Part shown: in pieces, positions 8,893 through 19,252 of the stretch
How positions within the stretch are numbered: the stretch's first letter is position 1
Layout: every line of letters starts with the position of its first letter
Assembly (NCBI GenBank): GCA_025210615.1
Contig: JAOARJ010000002.1
Location: 346,714 to 410,713, forward strand
From: Candidatus Altimarinota bacterium
Lineage (GTDB): Bacteria > Patescibacteriota > Gracilibacteria > BD1-5 > UBA6164
Reading direction: 5' to 3'
DNA: 64,000 nt
Program-made: the position numbers and the translations under genes
The notes under the pieces: model-generated
Database searches by the model: none
Seen by the model: the letters and a program-made list of their open reading frames with translations, nothing else
What the model was told of the DNA's origin: nothing

Positions 8893-9615
8893 TTAACTAA
8901 AAATATCGCGTAAAACTTTTAACGCTAAATCTTGGTCTATAAAAAATGGCGAAGTAGAAACTGTTATAATTTTCGCTTTATAACTAGCGTCTAATATAAT
9001 CTTTTTCTTTAAATTATAATCAATATAGTCCAAATGTGGTGAGAAAAAATCTAAATCTAAATTCAATATAATATCACTATTTTTATTCATTTTTTCTAAG
9101 TTTTTTGCATAATTTTTCAAATTTTCTTCACTTCTGATTTGCAAAACTTCGCTAATTAATCAGTCCTCAATCGATGGCTGAATATAATTTCATACATTAC
9201 AAATTTTAACTGCAGATTCAAAAGATTCTTCTAACGTAGAAAAGTTAGTTTTACCTTGACAATGCCTCATATCAGAATGTTCATCAATATGAATTAATAA
9301 ATTATTTTTTCAAATTTTTCACTCAAAAAAATGTTTATACCAAAAAAATAACGCAATATTATGATTATCAAAAATATACATCGGCGTATTATTAAAGCGA
9401 GCTTCTACATAATTTTTTAGTCAAATACTACTTTTTAATTTATGTTCATTTTCAAAAGAAAAATCTTCAAAAACTATTTTATCTCAAATTATAGCATCAC
9501 TAATATCACCTTTTATAAGCGATGGAACATATAATTTTTTATTTTTTCTGTTATTATAACTAAGTGCGTTGTTCCCTGTTTTTTCGGTTAGATAAAAACT
9601 TTTTTCAAAAAACAT
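8893..9615 (-). CDS. UPF0489-family protein
   Basis: A 240-aa protein resembling UPF0489, whose biochemical role is not established. The recognisable blocks are MYIFDNHNIALFFWYKHF, NLLIHIDEHSDMR and ILNLDLDFFSPH. The spaced His/Asp residues recall the metal-binding HxDxHxD pattern of the arginase/deacetylase fold, so a metal-dependent hydrolase is possible. It ends with the helix-rich LALKVLRDIFS. It lies alone between the dnaJ-like gene and nth, divergent from nth with a 78-nt spacer that must hold both promoters. Confidence 0.72.
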
Positions 9616-9693
9616 CTAAATAAATTTTAATTTTAAATTTTATGCATATAATAATAAAAAAATATTAAAAATAAACAAAATTTTATAAAAAAA

Positions 9694-10329
9694 ATGAAAA
9701 AAATAACACAAAAATATTTAGCTGATACGCTAGATAAAATGTATCCAAATGCGAAAACTGAACTAAATTATAATACAGAGTTTCAGCTACTTTGTGCGGT
9801 TATGTGGTCTGCTCAAACTACAGATGTTCAAGTTAATAAAGCTACTAGCAAATTTTTTGATAATTATAAAACTCCAGAAGACGCTATAAAAATTTGACTA
9901 GAAAAACTTACGCAAAATATATCCACTCTTGGCTTTTATAAAACAAAAGCTAGACATGCAATGCAAACTGCTGAAATTTTAATAGAAAAATATAATTCAA
10001 AAGTTCCTAGAGATTTTGATGAGTTGATTTCGCTTCCTTGAGTGTGAATTAAGACAACTAAAGTTGTTTTAGCAGTGCTTGATTGAGCTCATTTTTTACC
10101 TGTGGATACGCATGTGCATAGAGTTTTAAATAGACTTTGATTTGTAGAAACAAAAACACCTGAACAAACTGATAAACTCGCTTCAAATATGTTTACTACG
10201 CAGAATTTAGCAAAATTACATCACACAATTATTTTATTTTGAAGGTATTTTTGTACAGCTAAAAAACCAAAATGTGAAGAGAATTGCCCTTTTAAATCTT
10301 GATGTAAATATTATAATTCTGATAAATAA
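9694..10329 (+). CDS. nth: Endonuclease III
   Basis: A 211-aa base-excision-repair glycosylase/AP lyase for oxidised pyrimidines. It has the helix-hairpin-helix LPGVGIKTTKVVLAV with the catalytic Lys and the catalytic Asp in PVDTHVHRVLNRLG. Cysteines at the C-terminus (CTAKKPKC...C...C) form the iron-sulfur cluster site. The spacing read is C-x6-C-x3-C-x5-C, one residue longer in the middle than the classical x2. The family length fits. Converges with the HAD-like gene, the two stops being 6 nt apart. Confidence 0.95.
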
Positions 10330-10335
10330 AGTTTT

Positions 10336-11376
10336 TTATTTACAAATATGATAAACTTTATCTAAATCTGATTCTCAATTTATCCCTCAAACAATAGTTA
10401 TTTCTTCTTTAAAAATTTTTTTATGATAAAGTTTTCTTTCTGGAAGTGCAATATTATCAAAAGTCATTTTTCATCAAATCCAAGGATTTCTATACCAAAT
10501 ATCAAAATTATCTACTTTTCATTTATTATTTGTTATGGTTCAGATATGATTATTATTAAAGATCTTTAATTGAAATTCTTCTCATTTTTTTCATCTATTT
10601 CCCTCATCAGCAAAAATAAAATCTTTAAATAAATTAACTATTTTTTCTGAAGGTAAGCAAAATATTTCATAACTTTTATTCAAAAGTTCTTTTCTAGGTT
10701 CAAGATTAATATTATTTTCTAAAGCATGCTCAAAATATCAAATAACTCAATCAAACATTATTTTATGTTTCATTGCTTGCTCTCAAGTAATTTTTCATCA
10801 CAAAAAAATGGGTAATAAATTTTCTGTAAATCCAGAAATACTTCAATTATTATAATCTCATAAAATTAATTCTAATCATCAAGCATTTCTCTTCAAAATT
10901 CTAGTTGAAAAAGAATCCATATCTTCTGAAAAATATCATATAACCTCTGGAGAAGATATATCGCAGGTATGCTTTACAAACAATAAACTTTGAAAATTAA
11001 TATCAATATTAATTTGATTCAAAATCTGCTTTAAATATTTATGAGAAGTTCATTTATATCAAATATCTACAATAATATTATTTTTTTTATTAAAATTTTT
11101 TCTCAAATATTTATCTATATTATTTTTTTCTCAATCTAGAAAATTTAAAAGCATTTTTCTACTGAGTAAAATAGGCTTTAAATTACTAAAATCTATTTTA
11201 TTATGATTATATATCAATTTTAATAATGGTAAAAAGTTGAGCCCATCTCTAGATGAAAAAAATATATTTTCTGCTTTAGATTTTATTGTCTCTTCAAAAA
11301 TAAAATAGCAAAATCAATATAATATTTCTCATAATTTATGATAACCAAAATTATAATATTCTTTATATTTATCCAT
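10336..11376 (-). CDS. COG5610-like predicted HAD-type protein
   Basis: A 346-aa protein. Its N-terminal part has the pattern of COG5610 (HAD-superfamily proteins often found in polysaccharide gene clusters): GYHKLGEILYGFCYFIFEE, then AENIFFSSRDGLNFLPLL and further on NIIVDIGYKGTSHKYLKQIL. The usual DxDxT nucleophile motif is not obvious, so hydrolase activity is doubtful. It begins 8 nt after the adenylate cyclase stop on the same strand, so the two genes are almost certainly cotranscribed and perhaps functionally linked. Confidence 0.6.
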
Positions 11377-11384
11377 AATATTTA

Positions 11385-13571
11385 TTATTTTTTATCAAAT
11401 CTAAATAATCAATTTTCTATAACTATTTCTCACGACAAAGCCTTTTTACATCTATCTATCATAATTTCACTAGGCTTATCTTCTCACGAATTTTTTTCAA
11501 ATTCTACTATAGCGTTTTCATAATTTCAATTATAATATAATTTTAATCACGCTTCATAATTCTGCAAGAAATACATATTTACTGGAGCATTTTTTTCAGC
11601 AAGTAATTCATAAATTTTTATTCATTTTTCTTTCCCTTTTACCGCTATAAAATCAAGTTCTCTAAATATAAAATCATCTTTTACAACTTCAAAAACGCTC
11701 TCAGAAATACAGATATAAGTTCAATAATATTTATTGATTGCTTCTAGTCTGGAAGCCAAATTTACTCAATCTCAAATAACAGTATAATCAAACCTATCTT
11801 CTCATCATAAATTTCAATACATTACGCTAGCTGAATTTATTCAGATTCTTGCTTTTATTTCTGGTAAATTTTCTTCTTTCCATTTTTTATTTAATTTTTT
11901 TAATGCTTTTTGTTGCTGAATTGCTGTTAAACAAGCTAAATTAATATGTTTTTCTAATTTTAATGGAGCACCAAAAAATCACATCACAGCATCTCAAATA
12001 AATTTATCAAGTGTTCATTTATTTTTTGTTAAAATTCTTGTCATTTCTCACAAATATTCATTTAGTAATTTAAATAAATCTTCAGCGTTTAGTTTTTCAG
12101 AAATACTTGTAAATCATTCTATATCTGAGAAAAATATTGTTAGTTTTCCCTTTTGTCATCATAAACTTAGACCATCAGGATTTTTTGATAATTCATCTAC
12201 TACAACTGGTGATAAATAGTGAGAAAAAGCTGTTTTTAAAAATCTTTTATTTTTTTCTTCTATAAAATAATTATAAAGATGATAAATAATAAATGTTATC
12301 ACTAAGCCAGAAACTACTAGAAAACAAGGATAAATTATTCCTGTAAAAAAGAATTTTGCTCACAAAAATATTTGTCAGATTAATAATCAAATTAGTAAAA
12401 TTGATGAAAATAATAAGTTTAATAAAGCGCTACGAGAAAATTTTGAAGTAACCTTTGTTATAAATAAACATAAAATAGCAAATATAAAAATACTGATAAA
12501 TAATACTGAATATTGCATATTTTCGTCTAATGGAAGCAAAAAGTTTCAATACAAAAATGTTCTAACTAAATTTGCATGGACTGCTACTCACGCCATTTTT
12601 TTATAAAAACTTACTGGAGTATGATGAGAATCATGAAAAAGTGTACCTACTTCTCAAATTAAAACAATTTTTCAGGCTAAATTTATCTCTTGTTTTTTAT
12701 TTAAAATATCAACTAAACTATAGCTTTCTATTCAAAATAAACTATCACTATCGTCTACATTTTTATCTTTATAAAAGTTAAGATAAATATTTTCTTCTTC
12801 TTGTTTTTCTTTTAGTTTTTGTTCAAAAGCTAGTAATAATTCTTTATCAAATTTTTCTTGATTAGCGCTTATTTCATCAAATTTTAACTGCTTATTTAAA
12901 TAAGTTTTTGCTAAATTTATTTTTGTAAAAATATCACTTGTTTTTATAAATTTTTTAAAAATTTCTACTGCGAAAATATCTATTCAATTTAAATTTTCTG
13001 GATTTTGTTTAAACATTTTATTACAATCTGTAGCTGGCTTATAATTCGGATAAAAAACTTGAGCTTTTCTTATCCTAATACTCTCATCAACCTCTTTTCA
13101 TCAAATATTAAAATTCGCTGCTCAATGAGTTGCTATATTATATTTACAAACAGGTAGTACATCAGATTCTCATCTAGAAGCCAAAACTACATAGTCACTA
13201 TATTTTTTTAGCGTATTATATAATTTTAATTCATCTAATAATGAGCTTCTATTAGCTAGAATCACATCTATTCAAATAGCACTTACTCAATAATTTTCAA
13301 CTAAATTTTCTATAATTTCAGCATATAATTTTTTTGGAAAAGTAAGATTATTTATATCACTTTTTTGAAGCTCATCTAAAGTTTTATCATCTATTTTTAG
13401 TATAGCTAATTTATCTTTTGCAAGCTCATAATTATTATTATTGTTATATAAAAAATTATCATTAAAATCTGTTCAAGCTTGAGGAAAAAATCTATTAAAG
13501 CCAATAGTTAGGGCAAAAATAAAGATTATAATAAAAAAACGAGAAAATATACTCTTGTAAATTGACTTCAT
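11385..13571 (-). CDS. CHASE2-domain class III adenylate cyclase
   Basis: A 728-aa receptor cyclase that should make cAMP. An N-terminal anchor (FSRFFIIIFIFALTIGFN) is followed by an extracytoplasmic CHASE2 sensor (about 45-370) with FKILKIDDKTL-like and AGVAVHANLVRTFL segments. Three membrane helices come next (about 375-450). The cyclase domain has IFFSDIEGFTSISEKL (metal Asp), GTLDKFIGDAVMGFFG (second Asp and adenine-type Lys) and DYTVIGDGVNLASRLE. A C-terminal part resembles a TPR repeat (YEAGLKLYYNGNYENAIVEF). No cAMP receptor protein is recognised in the window. Confidence 0.9.
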
Positions 13572-13622
13572 AGTTTAAATATGATAGAATATTCTAAATT
13601 TATAACCATATATTATACACTT

Positions 13623-15710
13623 ATGAGAAAAACAAAAATTTTTTTTAGCCTTATTTCTATTTTTGCTATTTTATTGAGCAGTTTTCAAAGTGCTTTCGCC
13701 GCTGAAAATACTGATTCTAATGAGATAAACGCTTATTTAGATAAAATAAAATGAACAGTTCTTATTTCTAATAAAATTTATAGAGCTAGAAATAATAAAT
13801 CAGCTGTAAAACTAAAAACTTGAGATATTTTATGGTCTTTGAAAACAAGTTCTGCTAATGTAGTATTTGAAGATGGAAGTATTTTTAGATTATCTGGGAA
13901 TACAAAATTTGTTATTCAAGATTTAAGTAAAGATGAGGCAAATTTAGAAGTAAAAAATTGAAGTGTATGGGCTAGAATCCTTAAACCAATCGGAAGTTGA
14001 ACAACTTATAATGTAGAAACAAAATCAGTTAGTGCCTCTGTTAGAGGGACTTCGGTTTCCTTTAAACATGATGAAGAGTCTGGTTTAGTTTGAATAAAAG
14101 TTATTGATTCAATTAATGATGATGAAGCAATTTTGCTAAAAACAAAAAAAGATGATAAAGAAATAAAAATTCCAAAAGAAACTTCTGTTGTTATTGATGA
14201 AAATAAAGATTTCACTCAAACTAAAAAACTAAATATTAAAAAGGAATTAGAAGAAAATCCTGAAATTAAAGAAAATACAAAAAAAGATTTATTATATATG
14301 AATGAGCTAATAAGCTCTACGATAAAAGAAAAAGTTAATTCTAATAATAGTAATAATACTTCTGAAGAAAATGATGAAGAAGAAATTTTTACACCTAAAA
14401 TAAATATAGATTTAAAAAAAGTTTCTGGTGAAATTTCTCAAAGTATACCTGAAGATGAAGAAGAAGCTGAAGCTCTTTTTGATAATAAAGAAATCGCTGA
14501 TGCTTTTGTTAAAGAGCAAAAAAAAATTGAAAATCTTGTAGATAATATGGAGGAACAAATCTTATCTGACACTTTGGAGGGATTAAATAAAGTAAATAAT
14601 CTTTTAGTAAAAGATGAGGTTATTTCTGAAATGAGAGAACTTTATAGTGACAATGAAGAAACTTCTTCACAAGAAAAATTAGATAAAATGATTAATCTTG
14701 TAGTAGAAAACGATTTATCTGACGAAAAAGTCAAAGATATAAAAGAAAATGATTCATTAAATATGGGTGAAGTCTTTGAAACTTATAAGGATATTGCTAG
14801 TGAAAATTGAAATGATTATTTGATTGCTCAATTTGATGATACTATGGATATGTATGGCGAGTTAATCAAGATGGAACAAGAGAGAATCACAGAATATGGA
14901 CAACAAATTGAAAACAACCTAAAAGAGCAAATCAAAAATACAATGGAATATAACGATGAATATGTAAATTATTTAAATCAAGATACAAAAGAAAAAGAAG
15001 ATAAAATTATAGAATTAAAAAATAAATTAAAAATCTTAGAAAAAAAATTAGCTATAGCAAAATATGAGTTAGCTAAAGCCAATGCTGAAAAGAAATGAGA
15101 TGATGAATATGATGAAGCTTTATATGAATTGGAATATAGAGTTGAAGAATTAGAAGATGAAATAAAATATACTAAAGAAGATATAGAAGACTTACAAGAA
15201 AATATCAAAGATAATAAAAAAGATATATTAGAAGAACAAAAAGAAGAACTTGAAGATATTGAAGAACTAAAGAAAGATTATGAAGAAGAAGTTAAAGAGT
15301 TAAAAGAAGATGCAGAAGACAGCATAAAAGATGTTAAAATAGATATGAAGGAAGATATGGAAGATTTGAAAGAGGATATGCAAGAAGAAATAGAAGATAA
15401 AAAAGAAGAAGAAAAAGAAGCTGAAGAAACTAGACTTGAAGCTGAAAAAGAAGCTAAAGAAGCTAGACTTGAGGCTGAGAAAGAAGCTGAAGAAAAAATA
15501 GAAGAAGCTTTAGAAATTTGAAGGCTTAATATAAAAAATGATGAAGATGAAAGTAGTACTACTTTACCTGAAATTGATTGAGTAAAAGTTGAATGAAATA
15601 AACAAGAAACTAAAAAATCATCAATAAAAGATAGATATAAAGAAGCTAGAAAAAGAATAAAGGAAGCGAAAAAAAGAATTGAAGAAGCTAGAAAAAAGTA
15701 TGAAAAATAA
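13623..15710 (+). CDS. Exported FecR-domain protein with long acidic coiled coil
   Basis: A 695-aa protein. It has a signal peptide (MRKTKIFFSLISIFAILL...SAFA) and then a FecR-like domain of about 130 aa: TGDILWSLKTSSANVVFEDG, VRGTSVSFKHDE and VETKSVSASVRG. From about residue 170 it is almost purely charged, and from about 420 to the end it is a continuous Glu/Lys coiled coil with 11-residue repeats such as EAEETRLEAEKEAKEARL. FecR domains in such exported proteins are thought to bind ligands or the wall. The gene is divergent from the adenylate cyclase with only 51 nt between. A terminator follows directly. Confidence 0.85.
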
Positions 15711-15714
15711 AATA

Positions 15715-15743
15715 AAAAGATAGGACTTCTCTATCTTTTTTTT
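15715..15743 (+). terminator. Terminator of FecR-domain gene
   Basis: AAAGATA, a 9-nt loop, TATCTTT and then a T-run. Confidence 0.8.
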
Positions 15744-15797
15744 GTAAAATTTGAAAAATGAATATAATTGTAAATATTAAAAATAATTTTTGTGACT

Positions 15798-15974
15798 ATG
15801 ATTAGATATTTAATTTCTTTCGTTATAATTTTTGTAATTATTGATATGCCTTTAAATATTTTTTGGCAAACAAATAATTTTATGTATCCATCTTTTCCTT
15901 ATGAAGCTGTTAGACTTATTATAAGTGCTTTATTAGCTTTATTTGCTTGTTATGTTATAGAAAAGATTAGTTAA
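15798..15974 (+). CDS. Small membrane protein (58 aa)
   Basis: Not recognised. It starts MIRYLISFVIIFVIIDMPLN and has a second hydrophobic helix near the C-terminus (LIISALLALFACYVIEKIS), so it is probably a two-helix membrane protein. The alternative GTG start at 15792 adds two residues. The stop lies 2 nt before the stop of the convergent fibrinogen-like gene. No UGA codon occurs, so the frame cannot be tested by code usage. Confidence 0.5.
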   Translation: MIRYLISFVIIFVIIDMPLNIFWQTNNFMYPSFPYEAVRLIISALLALFACYVIEKIS

Positions 15975-15975
15975 A

Positions 15976-16812
15976 TTATTTTATAAATAATTCTGTTGGT
16001 TCAGGACTAGGTTCCCGCACACTTCCATTTGGTCAAAATCAAATATTAGAATAGTTCCGATAACTTCCTGTTCATGAGCGTCAACCAACTTGTGCATCAT
16101 ATTTACAATAGTTTAATCAAAACCAATAATAATAGTATGTGTCATTTGTAGGCTCTACAGTATATATCATTTTTATCATATATTCACTATGTCATGTACA
16201 TTTCCGATGAGAACGAGTTGTATCAACATTTTTTTCAACCTGTCAATTTAAAACTTTTTCATAGCTTTGTCATCAAATTTTTAACATTATATTATTTGCC
16301 GCCATATTAAACTGATTTGGATTAAAACAATCTATGTTAGAATTTTTTACTATAGTTTGTGTTGTAACACAACTTGAAGCATCAGTAGCACTGTAATTTC
16401 AAATTATATTTACATATCTAGTCCGCCCTCATCAATTAGTCGTCATATCACAATACACTTTAAAAGCATTTCCAGTATATCAATCAGGCTTTATATAATA
16501 TTCTTTATCTACATCAACTCACTTACCTTTTAAATCTAAACAAGATTTTCAGGGATTAGTAATAGTTCATTCAATACTATCTCCCAAGCAAAATCAAGAA
16601 TTATCACAAATTTTTCAAGTTACATATAACTTTCAATTTAGTTTTATATCAGCTCAAGAAACATCTATTTTATTAGTTAAACTAGATATATTTTCCCAAG
16701 TAGTATTATCTAAAACTTCTCAAGAGTTTTTATTTATAGTTATAGCGCTAATAAAATTAGCTAAATATATTCAGCTTAATATTAAACTTAGAAACAATAT
16801 AATTTTCTTCAT
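15976..16812 (-). CDS. Secreted fibrinogen-like protein, family member A
   Basis: A 278-aa exported protein and one of four relatives in this window. The signal peptide is followed by the shared module: SGEVLDNTTWENISSLTNKI, DVSGADIKLNGKLYVTGKIC. A domain with the hallmark of fibrinogen C-terminal folds comes next (YYIKPDGYTGNAFKVYCDMT, then TNGGG). The rest is Cys/Tyr/Asn-rich and ends ELFIK. Animal relatives are recognition lectins, so a surface or secreted binding protein is plausible. Start ATG 16812 gives a good signal peptide. Other members lie at 34568, 47685 and 63164. Confidence 0.8.
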
Positions 16813-16900
16813 AATTTTTTATAATTTTAAAATTTTATATATTACAATTGATTTAAAGTATAATATATTTTTTATATAATTCAAATTTAAAAGAAAATAA

Positions 16901-16922
16901 AAACTTCTAAAAATAGAAGTTT
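16901..16922. terminator. Terminator after Cas2/VapD-fold gene
   Basis: AAACTTCTA-AAAA-TAGAAGTTT is a perfect 9-bp stem, followed on the minus strand by T-rich sequence just 6 nt beyond the stop of the gene at 16928. Confidence 0.7.
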
Positions 16923-16927
16923 ATTTA

Positions 16928-17179
16928 TTAACTATTAAGAAAATCTCCAGCTGATGTATTTAACCAACAATCTCTGTTTTTTGATATTTCTGTGATGAAA
17001 ATATTTTCACTATCTCAAATAAAATCTTTTAATTCATCTCATATAATGCTGGCTGGCTTTTTACTTTCTATAAACCAAACATTATAAAAAAGATGTAATT
17101 TATCATAATCACCTAACGCTTCTACTATTTTTTTCTCCGCAACTTTTCATCATTTAAATGTTATTAAGTATTTGCACAT
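16928..17179 (-). CDS. Small Cas2/VapD-fold (SinR-type) protein
   Basis: An 83-aa protein starting MCKYLITFKGGKVAEKKIVE, with LHLFYNVWFIESKKPASIIG and DSENIFITEISKNRDCWL. The order strand-helix-strand-strand (WFIESKK), helix and strand resembles the ferredoxin-like SinR/Cas2/VapD group, whose members include RNases and inactive relatives. No cas1, CRISPR repeats or partner antitoxin are nearby, so this is not evidence of CRISPR. Flanked by a terminator on each side, so it is probably its own transcript. Confidence 0.5.
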
Positions 17180-17275
17180 AATAAATGACAGTTAAAAAAT
17201 AATATATAAGAATATATTTCCACTGCTAGGGCAAGTATTTTATCATAATAAAATTTTTAGTCAAATCTTTTTTCA

Positions 17276-17308
17276 AAAAAAAGCTAGAAATAGTGTATAT
17301 CCTAGCCA
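17276..17308 (-). terminator. Terminator of HtrA-like gene
   Basis: On the minus strand GGCTAG, a 15-nt loop and CTAGC are followed by eight T. It lies 33 nt after the protease stop. Confidence 0.65.
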
Positions 17309-17340
17309 TTTATATTTAATTTTAGTTAAATATTTTTTTG

Positions 17341-18171
17341 TTATTTTTTGATATGTTCTAATAATTTTTCAATTTTTAATGGGGTTAATGGAATAGCAAA
17401 TCAAATTCAATTTCATCAATCAACTATCGCAGTATTTACTCAAACAACCTTTCAATTTAGATTCATAAGCGGCCCTCCACTATTTCAAGGATTTATAGCT
17501 GCATCAGTTTGTAATAATCAAGGCAATACATCTCAATTTCAAACTGTTATTTGTCTATGTTCTCAGCTTATTATTCATAAAGTTATAGTATTTGGAAACT
17601 CTGCTAGTGTATTTCAGATAGCTATTGCGAATTGTCATACTGTTGTATCTTTTGCTGAAGAGAATTCAAGTTTTTTATATAATGCTCTTTTTTCTTCATC
17701 TAATCAGCTTAAATCTACTTTTACTAATGCTAAATCATGAGTTTTATCTCTGTATACAACTTCTGCTTCTAGTTCATCTTTTAATGACGTAACTACTGTA
17801 TATTCAGCTTTTTCATCTCAAACTACATGTTTATTTGTCAAAATTATTCAATCATCAGTAACAAAAAATCAAGTTCAGCCTCATACTTCTTGTTTTACAT
17901 CTCATACATTATATTCAAAAAACCCAAATGGATCACTTCTATATAATGACATTTTTTTCTTTACAATAATGTTTACAACACTTTTTGAAATTGTGCTATA
18001 TGAATTTTTTATTTGTTGTTCTATTGAAGATACTAATTGCGCGTTTCCTTTTTTAACGCTCTCTGGCATAATAAATTTATAAGTGAAAAAAGCTCATAAA
18101 ATTCAAGAGAAAAAGGACATTAAAACTGTTAGAAATGCTAAAGTTCTTATTTTTTTTCTATTTTTTCCCAT
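17341..18171 (-). CDS. HtrA/Deg-type trypsin-like serine protease without PDZ domain
   Basis: A 276-aa membrane-anchored protease. An N-terminal hydrophobic segment (about 10-35) is followed by the trypsin fold: GFFVTDDGIILTNKHVV (catalytic His), KTHDLALVKVDL (catalytic Asp) and LLQTDAAINPGNSGGPL (catalytic Ser). Deg proteases degrade misfolded envelope proteins and normally carry one or two PDZ domains. This one stops right after the protease domain, so it resembles minimal HhoA-like forms without regulation by PDZ. It is probably active outside the cytoplasmic membrane. Transcribed after the lipoprotein gene, from which it is separated by only 5 nt. Confidence 0.9.
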
Positions 18172-18176
18172 AATTT

Positions 18177-19091
18177 TTAGTTATTTAATATTTTATTAAA
18201 ATCAAAGTTTTTATCCATATTATATCACCTTAATTTATATTTATTATTTCAAATTAATCAATTTTTTTGTTCAGTTTTATTATTTTGATTATTATTTATA
18301 TATATTCAATATTTATATTCACACTCTCTTGTTAAATCTATTATTTCATCATTATACTTTCATTCTGGATAAAATATAGCACTTGTATTATGAATAAAAT
18401 TCGTATCTAAATAATTTTTACTAGAACATATTTCGTGTTTTAATTTTTCTTTATTTTCTATATTTGTAAGCCTAATTCAAGTTACTCAATTAGATAAAAA
18501 ATCAAAATTATTAGTATTTATTATTTCAAGAAGTTCTGGTGTAGTCATAAAATTTTCATACCTTCAAGTTTTTCTTAGATTAGCTGTATTTAAAGCTAAA
18601 TTATATTTTATATTATATTTTTCTATAATAGGAAAAATCTCTGTATAAAAACTTACTTTAGAGTTATTACTTATTAGTAAGACTAAATTTTTATTTGGAA
18701 AACATCATTCTTCTTCAAAAAATTCTAATTCATTTAGTCAAGCTATATAAATTTTTTGCTCGTCGTTATATTTTTTTAATAATTTTATATTTTCTTCAAA
18801 ACTTTCTAAATTTAAAATGTTTTCTGTATTTATAATATTTTCATCGATAACTCAATCAAGTTCAAAATTATTATACACTAAAATATTTAAATTTATATCA
18901 TTTATATTTTCACATTTATTTTCTTGTTTTAATAATCTAGCTTGCTCTCTTAAGCGATTTAATTTATTTATTTTTTCTTCTAAAATTTGTGTTTCTAACT
19001 GCAGATTTTCACTAACTTCTGGTTCTGGGGTTACTACTCAGCAAGAATATAATAAAATAGATAAACATAATGTCAATAAAATTTTTCTCAT
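18177..19091 (-). CDS. Lipoprotein, divergent polysaccharide-deacetylase-like
   Basis: A 304-aa protein with a lipoprotein signal ending LLYSCG, where the Cys is the lipidation site. After a coiled segment (ENLQLETQILEEKINKLNRL) the order of elements recalls NodB-type polysaccharide deacetylases: FPIIEKYNIKYNLALNTANL, TPELLEIINTNNFDFLSNG and SAIFYPEGKYNDEIIDLTRE. The catalytic Asp and His residues are not clearly present, so activity is uncertain. The HtrA-like gene follows 5 nt downstream, so the two are probably cotranscribed. It is divergent from the large pilin-like gene. Confidence 0.55.
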
Positions 19092-19185
19092 ATTTTTTAA
19101 TTAACTTTTATTAAGTTATTAGCATTATATTCACTTTAATAAAAAATCAAAAATTATATTGACAAAAATTTGTAAGAAAATAAAT

Positions 19186-19214
19186 TTGACTTAACAAAAT
19201 TTTAAGTGTATAAT
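19186..19214 (+). promoter_or_regulatory. Promoter of the large pilin-like gene
   Basis: TTGACT at 19186-19191, an exact 17-nt spacer and TATAAT at 19209-19214, 38 nt before the start codon. Confidence 0.8.
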
Positions 19215-19252
19215 GCCCAAAATAGTAATATTTTATACATTATTTTTAACTT

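Noticed and set aside
16928..17179. Cas2-like protein as evidence of a CRISPR-Cas locus
   Set aside because: No cas1, no effector gene and no repeat-spacer array occur in the window. SinR/VapD-type proteins share the f old without CRISPR function.
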